Assembly: GCA_023128825.1 (NCBI GenBank) | Contig: JAGMDF010000075.1 | Span: forward strand, 1-45,541 | Reading direction: 5' to 3' | Length of the DNA: 45,541 nucleotides | From: Caldifarciminota bacterium | GTDB taxonomy: Bacteria; Hydrothermota; Tepidihabitantia; B3-TA06 | Shown: piece by piece, positions 37,560 through 43,070 of the stretch | How positions within the stretch are numbered: position 1 is the stretch's first letter | How the letters are laid out: each line of letters starts with the position of its first letter | Program-made: the position numbers and the translations under genes | Notes under the pieces: model-generated | Told to the model about the DNA's origin: nothing | Seen by the model: only the letters and a program-made list of their open reading frames with translations | Databases searched by the model: none

Positions 37560-37587
37560 ATTATAGTGAAAAACAAGCCCCTGTCAA
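37560..37587 (-). promoter_or_regulatory. Promoter of the wHTH-nuclease operon
   Basis: Minus strand TTGACA (37587-37582), 16-bp spacer, TATAAT (37565-37560): a full consensus, the best in the window. The leader is about 45 nt with AAGGAGG. Confidence 0.85.
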
Positions 37588-37722
37588 GTCGATTGTGCAT
37601 TAGTTGCGCTTAAGTTTGAACTTTGTTTTCAATCTCCTATATTAATTGGACTTGCAAGTTTAATCGTTCGCAAATAAAAACATTGGGCGCACAAAAGTTC
37701 CCGGCCTCATCTACCCCCTGAT

Positions 37723-37748
37723 AAAAACAGGTGGCATTCGGCCACCTG
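37723..37748 (-). terminator. Orphan intrinsic terminator-like hairpin
   Basis: Stem CAGGTGGC / GCCACCTG with loop of 5, followed on the minus strand by TTTTTATC. No credible gene reads into it from the right. It could end a short unrecognised RNA starting between 37750 and 37970, or insulate the wHTH operon. Confidence 0.55.
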
Positions 37749-37881
37749 GTAATTGTTCTTCTTGTGTTAAATATTACCCGCCGGCGAGGGCTTGGAGTTT
37801 GGTCTGGGCGCATAATAACGCCAGCTACCTTTACTACCCGGATAACGCAAAAATACCCCAAAATCACCCCGAAATGTCCAG

Positions 37882-37914
37882 CTTTTGACCACCTTTTGAC
37901 CACCTTTTGACCAG
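37882..37914 (+). repeat. Three 11-bp direct repeats upstream of the MutL-like gene
   Basis: CTTTTGACCAC twice and CTTTTGACCAG once, head to tail. The period is one helical turn, and the block ends 57 bp before the -35 box at 37972. The remaining sequence of the 510-bp gap 37509-38018 shows nothing else beyond the promoters and the hairpin. Confidence 0.75.
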
Positions 37915-37971
37915 CTTAATTGTGCCGAGTTCGATGTAAACCTGACCGGATTTGCACGGAAAAGGCAGGGC

Positions 37972-38000
37972 TTGACATCGCCCTTGGGGAGGGGTATAGT
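37972..38000 (+). promoter_or_regulatory. Promoter of the MutL-like gene
   Basis: TTGACA, 17-bp spacer, TATAGT. The leader of about 12 nt carries GGAAGG before ATG 38019. Confidence 0.8.
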
Positions 38001-38018
38001 AAGCGGAATGGAAGGTTT

Positions 38019-40877
38019 ATGGATTTAAGTAAGTGCGAGCACGTGCTTGTCACCGACATCGGCAGCACCACGACCAAGGCGCTGCTGATTACGCGCAAGG
38101 GCGATAAGTACCGCTTCGCCGGTGAGTTAGAGGTTCCCACCACCGTAGAGAAACCTGCAGAAGACGTCAAGATTGGCCTCATCGAGTCGGTGCGGAAGCT
38201 TGAGCAAAAGACCGGCGCCAGGATTCTTGCCGACGGCAGGATAGCTATTCCATATCTGACCACCTCATCGGCGGGCGGCGGGCTTCAGATTTTGGTGTTC
38301 GGGCTATCCGCGGTCGAGACCGGCCGCGCGGCGGAAATGACCGCCTACGGCGCTGGCGGCGTGATTTTGCAAACCTTCACAATAGACGATGCTATCCCGG
38401 CGGTGGACAAGATGCGTCTGATCCGCGAGCTTCACCCTGATTTAATTTTAATGGCCGGCGGTGTTGACGGCGGCGCGATCTCAGGCGTGGTTCGTCTGGC
38501 CGAGTTATTGTCGCTGGCCGACCCTGAGCCGAAGTTCAGGCTATCAGCGCGGATACCGCTTGTCTTCTGCGGCAACGTAAACGCGCGCGGGTTCGTTACC
38601 CGCGTGCTTGAGGATAAGTTCGAGCTGCACGTTACCGACAACATCCGCCCGAACATGAATGAGCTTGCTACCGAGCCGGCCAAGCGCAAGGTGCACGAGC
38701 TGTTCATGAAGAACGTGATGGAGCGCGCCCCTGGCTATGCCGAGCTTAAGAACTGGGTGGCCGCGGACATCATCCCCACACCAGCAGGGGTCGAGAATAT
38801 CTTAAGATTATACGGCGAGAAGCTTAAGGCAAACATCCTTATGGTGGACATGGGCGGCGCGACCACCGACATCTTCTCGAATATAGGCGGAGCCTATCAC
38901 AGGACGGTGGCGGCGAACATCGGGATGAGCTACTCGGTATCGAACATTTTGGCCGAGGCCGGTGTGAAGCGGATAATGCGGCATCTGCCCGACGGGTTCA
39001 CAGAGACCGAGGTGCGCGATTACATCTCAAATAAGATGCTGAACCCGACCTACGTGCCGCGTTTTGCGTGCGAGCGGGTGCTTGAGCAGGCCGCGGCAAT
39101 CGAGGGGATCAGCGTGGCCTGGGAGCAGCACATCGAGATGAACTTCAAGGTCTCGCGGATAGGACGCCTGGATAAAAGGAGATTAAGGAAGGACGTCAAC
39201 AAGTTCGAGGAGCTGTTTTATATGACTGAGTACCGCTACTTCCAGCTCTCGGATATTGATTTGATTATCGGCGCTGGCGGTGTGCTTTCTCACGCTGAGA
39301 GAAAGGAAGAGGTGTTCTGGATGCTTGCCGAGGGGTTCAGGCCTTCGGGGATCACGAAGCTCGCGGTTGACCGCGGGTTCAAGAGCCCGCACCTCGGGGT
39401 TTTGGCAAAGCTGGACGCTGAGGTTGCGCTTGGGCTTTTTGAGGATGAGTGCCTTGAGGAGATCGGCTACGTTGTGGCGCCGGTTGGCAAGCTTCATCCC
39501 AAAAGGCTGGCGCTCACCATCAAGGACAGCCGAGCATCCAAGGCTTACGCGCTGCAGGCCGGGGAGTTTTTGTATCTTCCCCAGGGCGGCGATCTGAAGA
39601 TACTGCTGGAGAAGGGGTTGTGTATTAGCAACAGCCTTGAAAGGTTCGAGTTGAACACCTCGCTTCCCGTGCTTTTCGACTGCCGTGGCAGGGGCGAAAA
39701 GCTGCTGGGCGTGCCGCTTGCCTGCTCAGGGATAGAGGAGTTCTCACAAGCCGCAGGGGTGTTCAAAACAGAGGTAAGGAAAGAAGCGGCTGAGATATCG
39801 GAGGGCACCTACAAAATCCAGCGCCGGCTGCCATACGAGGGCGAGATATTCGTTAGACCCGGCCAGGAGGTAAAGCCCGCTGATATCATAGGCGAGAACC
39901 GGTTCGGCCCGCCAAAGCTCTATATCATCGATATGCAGCGAGTCGTAGGATACGATAAGCCGTTGAGTGAGGAGGATTTCCTCAAAGGAATCAAGGTAAA
40001 GATCGGTGATACGGTCAGACTGGGACAGAACATCTTTCACTTCAAACCCAAAGGCGCATTGCAGATTCCATACAACTGTCAATCTCCCATCAGGGGCATA
40101 GTGACGGGTATCGAGCAAACCAGTAAGATGATAATTTTGCGTGAGATACAGGACTACGACGGCAGGCCTCACGTTGTAGACGTGGCCGGCAAGCTGGACG
40201 TAAAGCCAGGACACATCAAGGCGCACATAAAGTTCCAGGAGGGCGACTTTATCGAGATAGGCCGGATAATTGCCCAAAACACGTCACAAGGCCGATTCCT
40301 GGTGGCAAAGGCCACCTCAACCGGGATGTTAAAAAAGATAAACACTAAGGACGGCACGGTTACGATCCAGTACCACATCACACCCATCACGTTGAAATCG
40401 TTCGTTTCGGGCAAGGTGAGCAGGGTCAAGGAGAACCTGGGCGTCGAGATAACAGGCCAGGGCAGGAGGCTTTACGGCATCATAGGCTTCGGCGGCGAGG
40501 CATCGGGCAGGCTGGCGTTTCTTGATGCCGCCGACGGGCTTGAGGGGTCGCTGAAAGATCGGGTATTGGCGGTGGCAAGCCCGATTGACGATGGGTTCTT
40601 GAGAAAGGCTGCCGAGGTCGGCGTGGCCGGGCTAATCGCGCCCTCGATTCACAACGCCGATTGGGTCCGGTTCTACGGCTCCGAGATCGGGGTGGCGCTG
40701 ACCGGCGACGAGCAGATACCGTTTACGTTGATACTTACCGAGGGATTCGGGCGCTTTGCGATGAACGCGCGCTACCGTAGCTTCTTTGAGGCCTCGGCGG
40801 GCAAGCTGGCAAGCATTTCGGGGCGGACACAGATTCGCGCAGGCGTCACAAGGCCCACGGTCATCGTAAGCGATTGA
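38019..40877 (+). CDS. MutL-like (glutamate mutase accessory) ASKHA ATPase with long C-terminal extension
   Basis: I choose ATG 38019 (MDLSKCEHVLVTDIG), after GGAAGG and the promoter; the track start at 37920 precedes the promoter. 952 residues. The first 470 match the MutL family: phosphate-1 loop TDIGSTTTKALL (near 11), TTSSAGGGLQILVFGL, TPAGVENILRLYG, phosphate-2 loop MVDMGGATTDIFS (near 273) and LIIGAGGVLSHA. The family is thought to use ATP to service B12-dependent mutases. About 480 further residues are unusual: a small barrel with GEIFVRPGQEVKPADIIGE near 607, similar sandwich-barrel stretches, and an end GRTQIRAGVTRPTVIVSD. No mutase subunit gene is nearby. Confidence 0.8.
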   Translation: MDLSKCEHVLVTDIGSTTTKALLITRKGDKYRFAGELEVPTTVEKPAEDVKIGLIESVRKLEQKTGARILADGRIAIPYLTTSSAGGGLQILVFGLSAVETGRAAEMTAYGAGGVILQTFTIDDAIPAVDKMRLIRELHPDLILMAGGVDGGAISGVVRLAELLSLADPEPKFRLSARIPLVFCGNVNARGFVTRVLEDKFELHVTDNIRPNMNELATEPAKRKVHELFMKNVMERAPGYAELKNWVAADIIPTPAGVENILRLYGEKLKANILMVDMGGATTDIFSNIGGAYHRTVAANIGMSYSVSNILAEAGVKRIMRHLPDGFTETEVRDYISNKMLNPTYVPRFACERVLEQAAAIEGISVAWEQHIEMNFKVSRIGRLDKRRLRKDVNKFEELFYMTEYRYFQLSDIDLIIGAGGVLSHAERKEEVFWMLAEGFRPSGITKLAVDRGFKSPHLGVLAKLDAEVALGLFEDECLEEIGYVVAPVGKLHPKRLALTIKDSRASKAYALQAGEFLYLPQGGDLKILLEKGLCISNSLERFELNTSLPVLFDCRGRGEKLLGVPLACSGIEEFSQAAGVFKTEVRKEAAEISEGTYKIQRRLPYEGEIFVRPGQEVKPADIIGENRFGPPKLYIIDMQRVVGYDKPLSEEDFLKGIKVKIGDTVRLGQNIFHFKPKGALQIPYNCQSPIRGIVTGIEQTSKMIILREIQDYDGRPHVVDVAGKLDVKPGHIKAHIKFQEGDFIEIGRIIAQNTSQGRFLVAKATSTGMLKKINTKDGTVTIQYHITPITLKSFVSGKVSRVKENLGVEITGQGRRLYGIIGFGGEASGRLAFLDAADGLEGSLKDRVLAVASPIDDGFLRKAAEVGVAGLIAPSIHNADWVRFYGSEIGVALTGDEQIPFTLILTEGFGRFAMNARYRSFFEASAGKLASISGRTQIRAGVTRPTVIVSD

Positions 40878-40888
40878 CTTGGCGGGCG

Positions 40889-41089
40889 TCAAATGGGAGA
40901 TTCTACGATGCGGATTTCTTCCTCGGTGAGGTTATAGAGTTCGTACACAAGCTTATCAATCTCCGTGTCGGTGGCGGCAATCTGGCGTTCCAAAACTTTA
41001 CGCTCGTGTGAGACAAGGGGCTTAAAAGCCTGCGACTCTCGTTCATTAACTCCTTGTCTGACTTTTAACACTATGCACTTTCCATGCAC
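40889..41089 (-). pseudogene. Broken C-terminal end of a type IIG restriction-modification gene
   Basis: A 66-residue ORF whose last 40 residues (LERQIAATDTEIDKLVYELY, then NLTEEEIRIVESPI) align with the C-terminus of the intact Eco57I-like protein at the right edge (LQRQIDYTNSEIDKLVYELY, DLSEEEIKIVEGVK). No methylase or nuclease motifs precede it. It is a remnant, not a copy that could act. Confidence 0.8.
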
Positions 41090-41235
41090 TTTGCTTCACC
41101 TTTTTTGGGGGTTTGCTGTAGTTTTGTTTCTACTATTATTGTAGATAACGGGCGGCGACAATTGGGCTTAAGATGTGCCGCGATGTAACCATTTACTCGA
41201 TTTCTCTCTCACATGTTACATAATCAATCTTTTAG

Positions 41236-41386
41236 GTGGAGCGCGGGTTCTCTAACCCGCGCAAATATCATTATTGAACGGACTGGAGTACCCTATGGGC
41301 TACCGTAAAATTAGTACCCCAAGGAGCACGCTGTACCCTATGGGATACCAAGTATCCCAAGGGGCATACTAAGTCCGTTCTCCATG
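41236..41386. repeat. Hairpin repeat GTGGAGCGCGGGTT, copy 1, with an 83-bp insert
   Basis: Hairpin GCGCGGGTT-CTCT-AACCCGCGC, then AAATATCATTATTGAACGGACTGGAG and, after the insert, AGTCCGTTCTCCAT. The intact copy at 43003-43066 has the two arms GAACGGACT and AGTCCGTTC almost touching. Confidence 0.8.
41289..41371. repeat. Two palindromic TACCCTATGGG elements inserted in the hairpin loop
   Basis: TACCCTATGGGCTAC ... GTACCCCAAGGAGCA followed by TACCCTATGGGATAC-CA-AGTATCCCAAGGGGCA. The core matches the elements at 33904 and 34176. The segment lies exactly between the arms of the hairpin that is closed in the second copy. Confidence 0.7.
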
Positions 41387-41387
41387 C

Positions 41388-41452
41388 TCATCTTGACGCT
41401 ACCTCCACGATTTTTATTTCCTCCTCCGTCAGGCTTTTCACCTTCCCCTTGA
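41388..41452 (-). pseudogene. Second broken end of a restriction/methylase gene
   Basis: Minus-strand reading gives VKGKVKSLTEEEIKIVEVASR and a stop: the same (S/T)EEEIKIVE ending as the type IIG protein, here only about 20 residues. The hairpin repeat follows its stop by 1 bp, just as the intact gene is followed 4 bp on by the other copy. Confidence 0.65.
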
Positions 41453-41477
41453 CTGGGGAGGATTAAAGAGTGGGTGA

Positions 41478-41654
41478 CTATAACTTTAACCCTGCCTTTG
41501 CTGACTTTTCTATGAGATAGTTGATAAAGGCCGAACAGGCTACAAGCATATACTTGGAGTCGGCAAAGTCGCAGGTTGATTGCTCGCTCATCGCGTGTCT
41601 TATACCATCAGCATCGCTTGTGTAGCCATATATTGCTTCGTACCCGTCCTTTGG
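41478..41654 (-). pseudogene. Broken C-terminal end of an AbiJ-like HEPN abortive-infection gene
   Basis: A 58-residue open frame with no start: AIYGYTSDADGIRHAMSEQ ... SKYMLVACSAFINYLIEKS. From memory this YGYTSDxDGIRHA...LVSCSAFxNYLI ending is the conserved tail of proteins with an AbiJ N-terminal domain (HEPN-type). A stop codon closes the frame just upstream, so only the tail survives. It lies in the gene graveyard between the MutL-like gene and the nuclease pair. Confidence 0.65.
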
Positions 41655-41735
41655 CTAGCTTGTGCCCGTCTTTTGGGTAGGGCTGCGTTAGCAGACGTGT
41701 GGGTGATTAAAGTTAGGGGGTGTCAAATGGGGGAA

Positions 41736-42713
41736 CTACTGTTCGGTTTCTTCGATAACTTTGACTAAATCCTTCTCAGTAATCTGAACTGTTTTAAGTT
41801 TTCCCTCCTTGGAAGCAGTCGCCTCAATGGGATAAATATCTATTGTGAGCATGAAAATGGTTTTTCCGTTATAAACCACGAAGGGCGTTGATTGTTCTTG
41901 GTGGGATAAAACCAACTTTAAATCAGAATTAGATGTGTTGAAAATAATCAAGTACCCAAACGGTTCACTGTAATCTCTAGTATATCGATATATCTGAGTG
42001 AAACCCTTGGCGATGTAGCTTTTTTTATTTGGAGCGTTGAAAATCTTAACATCTGCTATCAACGGATCATCGCTCTTCTGGGCAGCAACCAAATCAGCTT
42101 CTCCAGATATAGACTGCGGTTCTATTGAAAAATCCAGACCTTGGTCATGCAAGTATTCGTAAAGATGCATCGCTAGAAGTCTCTCCCCCTTCTGAGTATT
42201 GTTCTTCCATAATTCAAACAGTTTGTCCCGTTGAAACCACTCGCACTTATGCTTGTACTTTCTTAAGAGTGCCAGGATTGCGCGTTGGTCATCAAGTTGT
42301 TCGTCAAGATAATCATATAGGGGTTCCACAAAAAGGGACTTGAAAAGGTCTGAGGCGTTAGAAAGTGAGTTTTCTAAAGAGTATATTAAACCTGCATTTA
42401 TTTCTGAATCTTTCGAAGACCTCTCGATACACCCTTTTAAAACAAGATATGATAACGCCACTAGCCCTTTCTCATCTTCTGGGTAGAACGGACCAGAAAG
42501 ATTGCCTGTGGGTATATTAATAGCAGGCCCTTGTATCTCTTCAGGTATATTATGTTCAATTTTCTCTAGAATTCCAAGAAAAATGGAGTTGCTGTTGATG
42601 TAGCCCCAGAATTGTTGGACAACTGCATGAAGTACTTGAGAGTCAGCACCATTAACCCTGCGCATCCGTTTTTGTAGCTTGTATCGCAAATTCTGTACAT
42701 AGTTTGGATCCAT
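41736..42713 (-). CDS. PD-(D/E)XK-type protein of a two-gene cassette
   Basis: 325 residues; ATG 42713 with AGGAGG overlapping the stop of the zinc-ribbon gene, so translation is probably coupled. Residues 1-190 are helical and not recognised. The C-terminal part has SGEADLVAAQKSDDPLIADVKIF (E205, D207, D221, K223) and a helix with Gln 240 (KGFTQIYRYTRDY), an arrangement matching restriction-endonuclease-like folds, followed by strands (FGYLIIFNTSN). AT-rich like its partner, next to a type IIG system. I infer a nuclease effector; substrate unknown. Confidence 0.68.
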   Translation of the reverse strand: MDPNYVQNLRYKLQKRMRRVNGADSQVLHAVVQQFWGYINSNSIFLGILEKIEHNIPEEIQGPAINIPTGNLSGPFYPEDEKGLVALSYLVLKGCIERSSKDSEINAGLIYSLENSLSNASDLFKSLFVEPLYDYLDEQLDDQRAILALLRKYKHKCEWFQRDKLFELWKNNTQKGERLLAMHLYEYLHDQGLDFSIEPQSISGEADLVAAQKSDDPLIADVKIFNAPNKKSYIAKGFTQIYRYTRDYSEPFGYLIIFNTSNSDLKLVLSHQEQSTPFVVYNGKTIFMLTIDIYPIEATASKEGKLKTVQITEKDLVKVIEETEQ

Positions 42714-42721
42714 AAACCCTC

Positions 42722-42952
42722 CTAGAAGTTTATGCTTATTTCAAAATTTTTGGTTAGATTCTTTATGGCTTCCCTTACCCTTCTACTTTCCTTTCGATAT
42801 TCGTTCAAGTAATCATCCAGTTGGATATTTGATTTACATCCTCTACAGATAACAACATCCCTGACTTTTACTTGCTTGAGGAATATATCATTGTAGAAGC
42901 CACATCGAGGACATGGCACATCAATGGATAATCTATCCAAACTAAACATCAT
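42722..42952 (-). CDS. Small zinc-ribbon protein
   Basis: 76 residues. Two CxxC knuckles, VPCPRCGFYND and VICRGCKSNIQLDDYL, make a four-cysteine zinc ribbon, followed by a basic helical tail (EYRKESRRVREAIKNL). Likely a nucleic-acid-binding or adaptor subunit for the nuclease-like protein encoded 8 bp downstream. Promoter is weak or unusual: TTGACA at 42993-42988 with TGACTT 16 bp further. Confidence 0.65.
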   Translation of the reverse strand: MMFSLDRLSIDVPCPRCGFYNDIFLKQVKVRDVVICRGCKSNIQLDDYLNEYRKESRRVREAIKNLTKNFEISINF

Positions 42953-42965
42953 CTTTCCAATTAAG

Positions 42966-42993
42966 AAGTCATCCTAAACCACATTCTTGTCAA
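42966..42993 (-). promoter_or_regulatory. Possible promoter of the zinc-ribbon/nuclease pair
   Basis: Minus strand TTGACA, 16-bp spacer, TGACTT. The -35 box is good; the -10 box departs from the TANNNT seen elsewhere. Confidence 0.35.
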
Positions 42994-43002
42994 CTCCCTC
43001 CC

Positions 43003-43066
43003 GTGGAGCGCGGGTTCTCTAACCCGCGCAAATATTATTGAACGGACTGGAGAGTCCGTTCTCCAT
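43003..43066. repeat. Hairpin repeat GTGGAGCGCGGGTT, copy 2, without insert
   Basis: GCGCGGGTT-CTCT-AACCCGCGC, AAATATTATTGAACGGACTGGAGAGTCCGTTCTCCAT. It ends 4 bp from the stop codon of the type IIG gene. Confidence 0.8.
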
Positions 43067-43070
43067 ACCC

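Noticed and set aside
37637-37903. 88-aa minus-strand ORF
   Set aside because: Contains the terminator hairpin and tandem repeats, has no ribosome site and no protein-like pattern.
41580-41768. 62-aa plus-strand ORF
   Set aside because: Antisense to the AbiJ-like fragment; no start signal.
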